Assembly: GCA_019722365.1 (NCBI GenBank)
Contig: JADFUC010002334.1
Location: 434,001 to 498,000 of the forward strand
Source of the DNA: Lithospermum erythrorhizon
Lineage: Eukaryota > Streptophyta > Magnoliopsida > Boraginales > Boraginaceae
Length of the DNA stretch: 64,000 bases
Direction: 5' to 3'
The translations under genes and the position numbers were made by a program. Below the pieces are notes generated by a model. It saw only the letters and a program-made list of their open reading frames with translations. It had not been told where the DNA came from and searched no databases. Below, piece after piece: positions 24,717 to 39,100 of the stretch (positions within the stretch are counted from its first letter, which is position 1; each line of letters opens with the position of its first letter).

Positions 24717-26788
24717 TTACTGGTACGCTTTGAGATGAAAAACTTGGCAGCCTGGCTTGTATGACTTCTTTGCTGCTGCTTGCTCGAACTTTTTTATGGC
24801 AGCTTCGTTCTCTTCTAAGCTGGATTGAACAAAGAACCTTACCCACCAAGATGAGCTCCGGAATTTGGCCTTCAACACCAAATGGGAAAGAAAGGAGAGA
24901 AATAAGTACGCAGTACGCAATGTTCAAGAAGAAAAATACCGGATAAGAAAGCTGGGTGAAGTTAGCACAACTAAACAAAAAATTAATGTGTCTTGCTAAG
25001 TCCCAATATGTAATCCTCCCTATCCATAAATTGAAGACATATCCGTTTGCAAGAGGCAACAGGAGTAGAAAGACAAAGGACTTACCGGGCGTCCAAATTT
25101 GGATGCCTCTGCCATTTTAGCTTTTTGCTGTCCAGGATAACCTACATTAATGTGAATGTTTTAGCAGAGGTTCAAACCACATACAAAATGTTCAATGAAA
25201 AGGTAAAAGTCGAACAGCGAAATAAAATTCTGAAGCACGTCCATATGAAGGTGAGTAATATAATATTTCAGAACTACAAAAGCTATTTTTATCTTAATCG
25301 TTCTCCCAAGTAGTACTAAAAAAGAAATCATACGCCTTACGTCTTCCAGCCTTTGCAATCCTAAAGTTGATTTAGTTTTAGGCGAAGTGTTTGATGGTTC
25401 CAGTTTTGTCATAAAAACCAATTTGTTGGTTCCATTTTTATTTTTCTGCAACTAAGGTTACTTACAAAACACTTTGGCTAAAACTATCAACTTCACACTT
25501 CGTTTTAGTTATGATTACTCGAAGGGAAGTGACAGGAACATAACTCAGGCAAAAATTTTGATGAGAAAATTACCTGACAGCATGACAACACCATCAGCAG
25601 CCACCCTGGCTAATTCCGGCAACGTCCTGTTAAGATACTTTGGTGACAAATAATCTAAAGCATCTGATACAATGACAAGAGAGAAAGACTTTGCCCTATA
25701 AGGAAGAGAAAACTTAATATCAGCCGCGCGTACAATGCCTTTGCGCACAAGACTCTTACAATTCCCATCAACCTCATCCAAGTCATATGGTTCAATGCCA
25801 AATGCTTCAGTATCATCTTCTTTCAATAGATTAGAAACAACTGAACATGTATCTGGGCCAACATGCAATACTTTCCGCATACTATCGCCATATGCTTTCT
25901 TCAGAAATGGTAATGTGCTGAGAACTTCAAAAGCACATGAAACACCTAAATAAACAGTTCGTTACTGAGAAACCAAAATAATAGGATTGTGCATTAATGC
26001 ACAGAATGCAAAATACAAATTGAAGGCAGCTCTAATTTGAAAAGCATGGTTATAATATTTTCTCCCATCGAACGAAAAGCATGTGCATATCAGTGTAAGA
26101 GAACCCGGAAGGTATGTTTGCATAATTGGTTCTTTCCTTTGTACATCATTAGGAGAGAAAGGAGTACGTTTAATAATTTAGGCTTTTACCTCTAAAGTTG
26201 TATGTTAAATAGATTAATATGAACTGTAAATATTTGTAAAGACAGCGAAGTCCAAAATAATATCACCTTCTAGTCTACTAAAAGTTTCCAAGTCATTCCT
26301 TCCACCAGACGAAAACAAAAAAGAAAGTTGACTTTAACTTTAACTACACCACAGCATGTTAATCCAAATATATCTTGAATAGAAGAGTTTTTTAATGAAC
26401 AAATGATGTACATACCAGAACCACGGTAGACATAACTAACAACCAGCAATGCCCCCTGCAAACATCACGAAGTGTTTTACTTGGTAACAAACTCAAATGC
26501 AGAGGAACCCCACTTAATTTGTATGTGTCCAAATAACTCAACGCATACACAAACTAGTAGATTAATAAGATTTTGGCAACGGTATCAGTGAACTTTTTAA
26601 ATAAGATTTTGGTAATAGTATTGTTGAGCTTGGTAAATGCCATGTATGATGAATGAACAGAGAATTACCACAATCATTAATCCAACAGTTAAAATTTTAG
26701 AAGGACGTGATTTTGAGTGAAATGAGCCCACAAATGGAATGCCTCCACCATCTCCTGGGCGACGAGCTGTGGTTGGTCTCCTCGACAT
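24717..26788 (-). CDS. CGR3: Golgi methyltransferase-like protein, CGR2/CGR3 type
   Basis: Exons (minus): 26788-26669, 26455-26416, 25945-25574, 25141-25086, 24869-24717; 246 residues, all junctions GT-AG with matching phase. The N-terminus MSRRPTTARRPGDGGGIPFVG and a membrane segment at about residues 32-48 fit a type II Golgi protein. The rest has an SAM-methyltransferase-like fold: MRKVLHVGPDTCSVV (motif I region), EPYDLDEVDGNCKSLV, LPYRAKSFSLVIVSDALDYLSP, SSSWWVRFFVQ and the C-terminus CQVFHLK. In Arabidopsis CGR2 and CGR3 are needed for methylesterification of homogalacturonan (pectin) in the Golgi. The model is about a dozen residues shorter than the Arabidopsis proteins. The short segment after the membrane span (GIFKSIKEVSK in Arabidopsis, from memory) is missing, so a micro-exon in the intron 26415-25946 may have been overlooked. 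The choice between CGR2 and CGR3 is not certain. Confidence 0.85.
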
Positions 26789-27195
26789 AATTATGCAGCT
26801 TGAAATTGGATAACCTCCTGATTCCTGAAGACCACAAATGAAGCAACATTCATTCCCCATATCTTTCTTTCTTTATTTAACTTTTACGGAATCAAGTGCT
26901 CCTATATTTTGTTCAATCTTAGTATCCAAAATGAAAAAACCAATTCAAGATGAACTTCCTTCATCAACAATCAAGAGCAACTATACTCCATGTTAACTAA
27001 GAAGAAGTGGTGGCAAGTCCTAATAAAATTTCAGCTCATACAAATCAATATATTATTTACTTTTCATCTCCTATAAAGTCAAAAAATTTACATTCTCCGC
27101 CTCTTGGATATAATGGAATATATCAAAATGACTTATTAACACTACCTACGCTTATTAACTATTGTAAAGTTGTAGATATTGTTTGCACTTCACTC

Positions 27196-27295
27196 TTGGG
27201 TCAATTCGGAAACAGCTTCCATATTATTATCACAGGGGTAAGGCGTACTCTTCGACCACCTCACCTTCTTAGACGGGAGCTTATTCAAAAGGCAT
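27196..27295 (+). repeat. SINE-like dispersed repeat fragment
   Basis: The sequence runs gggtcaattcggaaacagc, then a ggtaaggcgtac block, then tagacgggagc. This order resembles the 3' part of a widespread plant repeat of the Au-SINE kind. A second, similarly truncated copy is at 28861-28965. No poly(T) tail or duplication was identified. Confidence 0.4.
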
Positions 27296-28109
27296 CAATC
27301 AATATATTACTTATGTAGGACCCCAAATCATATATACCATGCTTGAAAAGATACATAAGTAATAATCCACAAATAAACAACCTTTTGCACAATTCTCAAT
27401 TACATATACATATTCCAAGATTGGATTTTTCAGAAAGAAGTTACCAAATGAGTGGTCTACTATGCTGACCTTAAAATACCAAACTAGGAATAAATCAAGA
27501 ATGTGAAAAAACAAGAGAAAGTCAGCAATATAAGTTACATTTAAGAATTGAATTTAAAGAACTTCTTGCAATGCTACCTATAAAGAATTTCAGATTTTGA
27601 GAAATCTAGATCGAGATCTGCAGCGTTCCTAGTTGCAACTTGCAAGTAACTAGTTCACACTTCACAGATGAGATAGTGAAGCAGACAATTGAATATGCTT
27701 GTTTTTTCCCTCTCCTATAACATAACATGGATGTCACTTTTAGTCAGCTGTCTAGAATCTAGTTGGTTAGGTTGCTAACGAGTCAAATTTTCGAGTAATT
27801 CTATTAAGTACATCATAATGATAATCATTCAATATATTCGAATCGCATTCTAATATATCTCGTTAGATTATGCTAGATACTCAATCCGTCTTTCGGTTCA
27901 TCGTGTGTAGTTGGTTTTGCTACAAAAAATGGCCTCTTTAGAACTCTTGAGTCGGTGATACAACTCGACATAACCACCATGCCGTCCGACCTATTTAACG
28001 TTCGAAAATAAGTGGAGAGCAAGTCATTAAAGTCAATTATCAATTACCATATTAATTTACACTTCATGATATTAAAGCAAGTCGGGATGTAACTAGATTA
28101 TTACTTGGT

Positions 28110-28142
28110 TGGGCTTCCAAACTCAGCCCAACACAACCCTAA
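28110..28142 (+). promoter_or_regulatory. Two site II motifs and a telo-box upstream of dapL
   Basis: tgggct at 28110-28115 and agccca at 28125-28130 are site II (TGGGCY) elements in opposite orientations, followed by aaccctaa at 28135-28142, a telo-box. The group lies 123-155 bases before the start codon. In plants this combination is common in promoters of growth-associated housekeeping genes, bound by TCP and telo-box factors. Function here is inferred. Confidence 0.5.
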
Positions 28143-28264
28143 CTTCAATCATCTCTCACAGTCTCACTACACTACTAATCAGACTCATCAGAGTATTTTT
28201 CCAAAGTTTGCATTTTTTTTTGCAAAAAAAATCCAATCTTTAAGGAAAAAGAGACAAACCAACA

Positions 28265-31856
<3,592 letters not shown>

Positions 31857-32500
31857 AACTACAAACCACCATATGCTCGTCTTCTTTCCAACTGTGAAGC
31901 CTTAGAAGTTTCATTTAAGATGTTATTTTGCAAGCTTGTATGGTGTTTACTATCAGTTATGATTGGCTTGAGCCTTTTTTGTTGTATTCCATACTGTGAT
32001 CTCTGCCAAAGTAACCCTTGAAACAGTAACAGTATCCTGAGCTTATCGTCACTAGCATCAATATCGATATCATGGTAATTTGAATAATGGGAAAAGACTA
32101 TGGTTTCGAATTTTGAATGATCTTTGCTTCATTTTTTCTGGTTTCTTTATGTAATATCTTCTTTAAAGCTTGCAAAGTATTGACACAAGTACAAGGTGTA
32201 TGATTGCACATAAAAGGCTTAACAAACAATTCAAAAGATCATAGCCTTTACAGATAAAAACTAATGAGAACTGCCAAGAATTTTGTTTCTTTGGATCCTA
32301 TAAAGGAGTTGTGCACCCCTTAAACGTAATAAATAATTTCGTTTTGTGTATTTATAGTCTACATATCCATCACAGATCTTTACAATGTCAGATCTATCAA
32401 TAGCTGACATATCAGATTGGTAAGCTTCTTACAAGGGCAAAACAGAAAAGAAAAAGGTACTTTACAATGAGCTCAACTTCAAAGAGCTCACTTATCACTG
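31857..32500. other. Convergent 3' intergenic region
   Basis: This 644-base gap separates two convergent genes and should hold both 3' untranslated regions. Nothing else was recognised. Confidence 0.6.
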
Positions 32501-35063
32501 TTATAAGGCGAATGGAATTGGAGGTGGATGGAAAATCGGAGTTTTTGCCTTAGTAACGTTTCCCAATAGCACGTTTGTTGACGCGGTGTCCTCAATCGCT
32601 AAAGGGTTCACCTGAACAACTCTCTCCGGCACAATATTATTCCCATCGACTTTAGCCAACACTTCAAAATGCATCCTCATAGTCTCAGGTTTCGTCCTCC
32701 ATGCAGGCAACCCCTGCAAAATGTGCTCATCTCCCTCTTTCAAACTCTTCTCAAGACCAAAACCTATTTTCACAAAAGTCTGAGCAGAAACATCAGCCTT
32801 CAACAATTTAAAGGAACCCTCTTTGGTTCCTCTAGGGCCAAGTAGAGAGGAGAGAAGTGATTCAAAGCCAAGTAAGTTGGCATCGGAGCCGTTAATTGAT
32901 GTCAGTGGCCATAATGTAGTGAAATGGTCAGGTGTCAGAAGGGAAGTGGCTTCTCCTTGGATATCAATCGCAGAGTTGGTTTCCATGGCTTTGATCTTCG
33001 GGACAGAAGACAGCTCAACAAGGCCAGGAGCAAGGCGCTTAAGCTTCAGTTTGTTACTGGAGGATGCTGATGATGTAGAAGGGGATGTGAGGGATGTCGG
33101 GCCAACAATGCGAAGTGATAGGAGAGGGCTGTCTTTTGCTCCAGAAGCATGACGTAAACGTTCTGCTAAACTCAAAAGGCCAGATGCAAAACCACTGTTT
33201 GTACGATTTAAGGGGAGCGGAAACTGGATAGGATGACGCAAACTGACTGATCTAGCACCCTTAACAGTGACCACCGCCCCATCTGCTAAGATCACTTTCT
33301 TAAGCACACCAGCATCAACATCATGCTGCAGAAAATCAATAAAAACTCAAACAATCAAAACTAGGGAAAGAGAAAGAAAAGCAAAAAACAGCAAACTTAT
33401 AATCTAAATATATAGTAAATATCTAAGTTCTGCAACATCGGTTTGGTCATGTTGCAATGTACATCAAGATGCCCCAATGCCTCTGAGAGACTTCGTCCTA
33501 AGCGGAAAACCAAAGAACCAAAGAATAATATTTCCTTATCTTGTCCAAAAAATAAGAACAGTGGCTATTCGAAGACACTGATCCTAAAAACAGACCTCGC
33601 AAATTTGTTCCATAATAAACAATGGCGGACCTATTTAGGTTCGCCACTGTTCAGTTGAACAATAAAAAATTCATAAATATAACAATAATTATGATTTATA
33701 TGTTGCTTTTATGTATATTTGATTATCGTTTATAATTTAGATTTTATAAAGGCTAGTTCGAACATTCAGTTCTACTGTGGACTCTCCACCCCCCCAACGA
33801 GTACCAAATCGCCACATTTTAACTAAATCTTAATCCATCTACATCATCAAGCATAACATAGAGAAGTTTCAATACAGGCATTTCTTCGTATGGTCTTTGC
33901 TTTCATGAATCAAACCGTCCCTACAGTTAAGTCTGAATGCATATCAATCGTTCAAGAGTGAAAAGAATCAGAATCAGAAGCTAGTAAAGTTACCGGTAGG
34001 GAGATCCTCATGTCCTTGGCATCCTGAATCCAGAGCTCCATTGGTCCTGCCAACTGAAAGGGAGCCAATGCAGGCATTTCTTCGTCCGGTTTTTGCTTTT
34101 CAACCATTCCCTTTTCATCACCAGTCCTCACCTGATTTTCCATTTGGAAAATTGGCAAATCAACATACTCCCACCTATTCACATCCTCCAAAAGCTTCAA
34201 TGGAAGAACCTTATTGTCTATCTCTACATCAAATTCATAGGCTACTGATTTCCCAACCAATACATCCCGTAAATCAAACCCGGATAGCTTAAAATCATCT
34301 TCTTGAAACCCCATTCCCTTAACAATTGCATCCTTCAAATCCTGTAAATTCAGACGACGAGTGAGCATCTAAACCAATCAATCATTTAGTTTCTTTCAAT
34401 CAAACTACATTACATGATCAGATAAAAAAATATCACTCCCCCCTCCCTAAAACATTGTGACATTAAAAAAATATCACTCCGCCCTCCCTAAAACATTGTG
34501 ACATTTGCTTTTTTATTACGGAGTATTAAAATTCGAGGCCTTTCATACACAACTTTGATTCGAATTAAAATTAACATGTCAGCATACATTAAAAATGTTA
34601 CCTATTGATATATTTTCACCAAATACCAACATGTAACATCATCATGATTGATCAAAATTATCATAATAGTAAAAAACTTAAAAATACCAACACTTAATAT
34701 ATTTTTCACCAAATATCATACAACATATATAAAAACATTTTAGTTAAAAAATCTAAAAAAAACAACCATCAAAATTATCATGCCAATACCAAATTACTTA
34801 AAAATACCAACATCTAATATCTTTTTTTCACAAAATATCATACAACATTTAAGTCCAAAATTCAAAATTTAAAAATATTTTCTGAAATATAAATTAATAT
34901 CAATAAAAAAACTGATCAAATTCCAGCAAAAGATCAAAGTTACCAAAATGGCTTTTGGGTATGAGGCTTCTTTAACAATATAAGCTGCAACAAAAGATGC
35001 TTCAATTGTTAACAAAACCAAACCAATTGCAACAAATTTGATGAATTGCAATTTTCTAGCCAT
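32501..35063 (-). CDS. TIN1: TIN1-like secretory-pathway protein
   Basis: Exons (minus): 35063-34944, 34368-33994, 33325-32501; 439 residues, GT-AG junctions, all phase 0. The first ~28 residues (MARKLQFIKFVAIGLVLLTI then EASFVAA) form a clear signal peptide. No catalytic motif is visible in the rest. Recognisable blocks are KDAIVKGMGF, GFDLRDVLVGKSVAYEFDVE, LLEDVNRWEYVDLPIF, DAGVLKKVILADGAVVTVKGA and GLPAWRTKPETMRMHFEVLAK. I identify it as a homologue of TUNICAMYCIN INDUCED 1 (At5g64510), a plant-specific ER-stress-induced protein linked to pollen surface structure. Support comes from length (about 424 residues in Arabidopsis), the signal peptide, its place next to a Spinster gene as in Arabidopsis, and the UPR-type promoter motif at 35282-35289. 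The molecular function is unknown. The exon 2 acceptor could alternatively lie 27 bases further in, also in frame. Confidence 0.75.
34424..34504. repeat. Two-copy tandem repeat in TIN1 intron 1
   Basis: Two nearly identical 40-base units, each running from aaaaaatatcactcc to aacattgtgacatt. They differ by one base (ccc against cgc) in the middle. The ctccctaaaacattgtgac wording resembles the end of a Stowaway-type MITE. Confidence 0.6.
34600..34860. repeat. Imperfect AT-rich repeats in TIN1 intron 1
   Basis: Three diverged copies, about 80-120 bases apart, of a segment containing ataccaacat.taatat and tttcaccaaatatcatacaac. They look like a short local duplication. Confidence 0.45.
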
Positions 35064-35225
35064 TATTATAACACCCCAAATCAATTATTTTCCTTAGGAT
35101 CAAAAAAATCTGATTTTTTTTTCAAGAATTGGAACTATTTAGGAAAATTATGATGAATATGAAGGTTTGAGTCACTTCTGAGGAATATTATATTATATGA
35201 TATATATATAAATATATTATATAGA

Positions 35226-35233
35226 TTTATATA
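35226..35233 (-). promoter_or_regulatory. TATA box of the TIN1-like gene
   Basis: The minus strand reads tatataaa, 163 bases before the start codon. That would put transcription start near 35195-35200. It is one of several AT-rich candidates in the stretch 35185-35250. Confidence 0.45.
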
Positions 35234-35281
35234 TACTAAGTATATAAAATTGAATTTTGTGGTGAATATTTGGGGAGATGA

Positions 35282-35289
35282 TGACGTGG
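35282..35289 (+). promoter_or_regulatory. UPR element TGACGTGG in the TIN1-like promoter
   Basis: The exact TGACGTGG core, in the larger context gatgacgtgga, matches the unfolded-protein-response element bound by XBP1-type factors and, in plants, bZIP60/bZIP28. It lies about 220 bases before the start codon and 50 bases upstream of the TATA box. A CCAAT box follows at 35300-35304 and a second CCACGT core at 35332-35337. This fits a tunicamycin-inducible gene. The spacing does not form a classical ERSE. Confidence 0.55.
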
Positions 35290-36193
35290 AAGGAATTGAC
35301 CAATGGGATTTAAGAGAATGATGTAATAAGTCCACGTTTGAATCCAAATTCAAGGTTATGTGGCGGCAACGGCGCCCATTTTGTAATTTACGCCTCATCC
35401 TAAGCTCGATTCAAATATAATAATTTCAAGATCGAAAAATTTGGGTTAAATTCAATTATTTCTAAGTTTTGAAAATCGAGTCTAGTTGTTTGTATCCTCC
35501 TCATTAGAATTGAAAATTTAATTCATCATCCATGCGAGAATCATTTATGTATATCATTCTCCTTTGACTCCTTGAACTTTATGATATCAGAATTTATATA
35601 CGTAATGTTATACATAATTATTCATGTTCACCTAACGGATGCAACACCCTACAATTATTTTTGTAATCAAGGAAATGTGAGGAACCGGGTGCAAGTTGTT
35701 CTAATCGACTGGCCTTTGGAAATAAGCAAAAGTTAAAACACATAAAAAACGACGAAGTTATGCATTTTATCTTTTCTCGCAACTTTGATATATACCTAAT
35801 TGATTTAATGGTACTTATAACATTACCTTAGGGCGTCGAGTGTCGTTCATGGCAAAACACATGAATGCTCGAATAAAATCGAAAAAGAAAACTTAAAACA
35901 CCAGTTGGCTAAGGAATAGCATTAGAGCAACATATTGATACAATAATAAAAAATAGATACACCAGTTGGCTAAGGAATAATGATATATTAGCTGCTACTA
36001 ATTTATTGTTCTTATGAACATGAAATCAAACTAACGCAATCAGAATGGAACCAAATTTACATCATTGGATTGGAGAAAACCCATGGGAGCGTTAGCTAGC
36101 GAGAAGGAGAAACCATTCGATTCACGACATGCAGAGAGAAGCTGTACAGCCGAATGTACAATTGTACATTGCCATGGAAATATGCATTCATGG

Positions 36194-39100
36194 TTAAGCC
36201 ACAGATCCTACTGGTTCTTTAGTCTTCTCCTCCAGCAAAGGTGTTGGCTTATCGACGATGGGGGTAGGTTGTTCATCGCTTTCTTCGTCAAACCGGTCTA
36301 CACTGTGAAGGAAGATTCCTGAAAAAAGATGTATATTGGAGTATCATTTATGTTTGGATTAGACACCGGTAGATCCCCTCCCACCACCCTCGGATACCAA
36401 ACCGTCTCCTTACCATATACATATGGCATTTAACATAGATGAAGGAAGAATAATTATAGTTTACTCGCAATGGCAGGGTCAGCATTTACATATTGAGGAG
36501 GGGGGGACACAGAACGCGATTGATACTTATTTTAACTGTGAAGACGGAGGCAGAAGATCTACATACCTATAAACCATATTACTGCAGCCAGAAACAACAC
36601 GGAAGTCAAGATCAAAGTAGTTGTTCTCCAGTTGTGCAAATGATCCTGAAGAAAATAAACAGCCTCATTCGTTTATATTTAAAAAGCATTGGGAGTTGGC
36701 AAAAGCAATTTGATGACATCGATAGAGTCAGTAATCTAGCCGAGCCGAGCCCGAAGCCGGAGAATTTTTGCTCAGCTGTTGTTGTCGAGCCGAGCCGAGT
36801 TCGAGCTAGTTCACTTAGCCACTTAGTGGAAATTTTTCTTGCTAAATTTTAAAGGGATAAAAGTGTATAAATATAATGTATTGACATTAATCATAATGAT
36901 AAATTGTATTAATGACATTAACTAAATTATAATTAAAAAGTTCATCATAAAATAATGGTATTTTATAATAAATTTGAATCATCACAAATTATAACAAAAC
37001 TAGTCTTTAATATATAAAATTTCATAACCGAGCTACTGAAAGTTGCTCGTGAGCTAACGAGCCTAAAGGCATTGTAGCCACATGTACTGCCAAAGTTCGA
37101 AGCCAGCTCGGCTTCCCGAGCCGAAGCCGCTGTTCGCCCGCTCATTAATGTTTTATTATCGATAGGTAGCATATTGAACAAAAAGGTAATATGAGTATAC
37201 CAAAGTGTCTAGTAACAAAGAATGGTGACGAAACTAAAAAGAGAATGCATGTAAAGATCACCATACCGCACATCTTCCAACTGTATACGTTAAAGACATC
37301 ACGTTAATATGAATGGCAACAGTGATAGGACATAGATAGGTCTCACCTGGGCTTAACAGAATGAAGACACACGAAATTCACAGGACCCTGCAACGAAACA
37401 TAAAAAGAAGGATGCAGCACAAATGAGACAGCTTACATTAACAGAAGATTAAAAAAGGGTATCCAGCACAAATGAGACCGCTTACATTATCTTTACACAT
37501 AGATTCATACATTAAGAAATACAGACTAAAAGAACTTGAAATAAACATAGGTTATGACCACATATAAATATGTTACTTGAGCAGCAAAGACAACTCTAGT
37601 CTTCAAATCCCAAGATTGCAACCAATCATATTTATTAGAGATTGATAATAGAGTGGTTGCACCAACCAAAATGCATTACCTGAGTGGCAAACACTAGAAG
37701 TTCCCCAATTGCGAAAAGAACATAGAAGCCCCAAACGTTCTTAAAACAGAAGGCCCCAAAACAACATATGGCACCGCAAAATGTCGCCACTGAGAGAAGC
37801 TGTAAGCAGAAAACAAAAGTGTAACTGATAGGAAAAAACCATGTAAAAAGGCATAGGAAGAACATGATGACCAAGTGACCTACCTTAAATGCATTAGATA
37901 GAGTCGATGTCATATAATCCAGTATAAAACCTCCTGCCAGTGTCCCCAATATCCCGCACAAAATTGTGATGCCCCCAAATTTCATGTCAGCATTAGTCTG
38001 CAGATGAATAAAACATGTGAAAGAAGAACCCTCTGCTTACAATGCTCACTTGAGCAAAAGTACAATTTGGTAATTGAAATAAAACAAATGGTTGTATGTT
38101 GTAGTATGGAATATGGATAGTTAAAAGAAATCTCCTAAAAAAATGAAAGATCTCACTTAGATAGTATCTTCGCTTGTGTTATTTACATACCATGTTATAT
38201 ATGCTATAGCCAGCCTTTGGCCCCCAGTAAGAATATGCGCCTATAACAAAATTATATGCCACATAACCTGTAAAAGAAGATGTTTCAGAAATGTGGATTA
38301 ATAATAACACATTATCTGATACTAAAGATGTGAAGTAAAGACAAGAAATCTACGCAGTAACCACTCTGTTAACAATTGTTTGTTGTATTTATATTACCAT
38401 AACCAAACATATCATAATGACTCGAGGAATAGAATCATCTCCAATAGTTATTAGAATAGTCCATAGTTACAAAACGGACAGATGGCTTTAGAGCCACAAT
38501 CAGTAACAATTGCTTAATTTGAGCTGCCAGTAATAAATTCATCCACCGGGTAATTAGAGGAGTAGAGGACTATCCAATAAAATGTGTTCAGTGAGAATCC
38601 TTGTCACATAAAGGGATAATTACCTAAAACATTCACAACAAAAACTTTCTCCTTCAAGAGCTCTTTCATATCTCTACCAAACGTTGTGAGGTTTGACCTG
38701 CACAAAGTTAAGGACAGGACCATCCACTGTTTAGGTCTGGCCCTAAATTAATAATATGCGTAATGAAATCAAAATTTGGAAAGTCATGAAATATAATTCA
38801 ATGAGATGTAGCTCATTGACAGAAATGACATCACAATAATGAACCTATACAAGCAGAAATGATATCCAAACCTCAAATCAGGACAGTTTAGAGTCTTAGC
38901 AGCATAATTACCATATCGAGCACGATGATCCGTCCTTAGAATTTGATACCACTGCATTACCAATAAGCATGTGAACTGCATTAAAATAGGAGCTATGCAA
39001 AAGAATGTAATGTCAACCATAAGAAAGATAAGATAAGAACATGTATCTTGTATAATCTTGGCATTCAGGTATATTTTTACCGAAGCATTCTAGTTCACTA

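Larger units (their letters stand above)
26789..28264. other. Shared 5' region of two divergent genes
   Basis: This 1.5 kb separates the minus-strand CGR-like gene from the plus-strand aminotransferase gene and should hold both promoters and 5' leaders. It contains a SINE-like fragment at 27196-27295 and the motif cluster at 28110-28142. No other gene was seen. Confidence 0.55.
35064..36193. other. Spacer between TIN1-like and Spinster genes
   Basis: This 1.1 kb holds the TIN1-like promoter at its left and the 3' region of the Spinster gene at its right. Both genes run on the minus strand. A short direct repeat (acaccagttggctaaggaata) occurs at about 35897 and 35959. Confidence 0.5.

Noticed and set aside
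32823..33152. 109-codon plus-strand frame
   Set aside because: Antisense shadow of exon 3 of the TIN1-like gene.
35285..35304. CGTGG-N10-CCAAT as an ER stress element (ERSE)
   Set aside because: ERSE needs CCAAT-N9-CCACG; orientation and spacing here do not match, so only the TGACGTGG element is kept.
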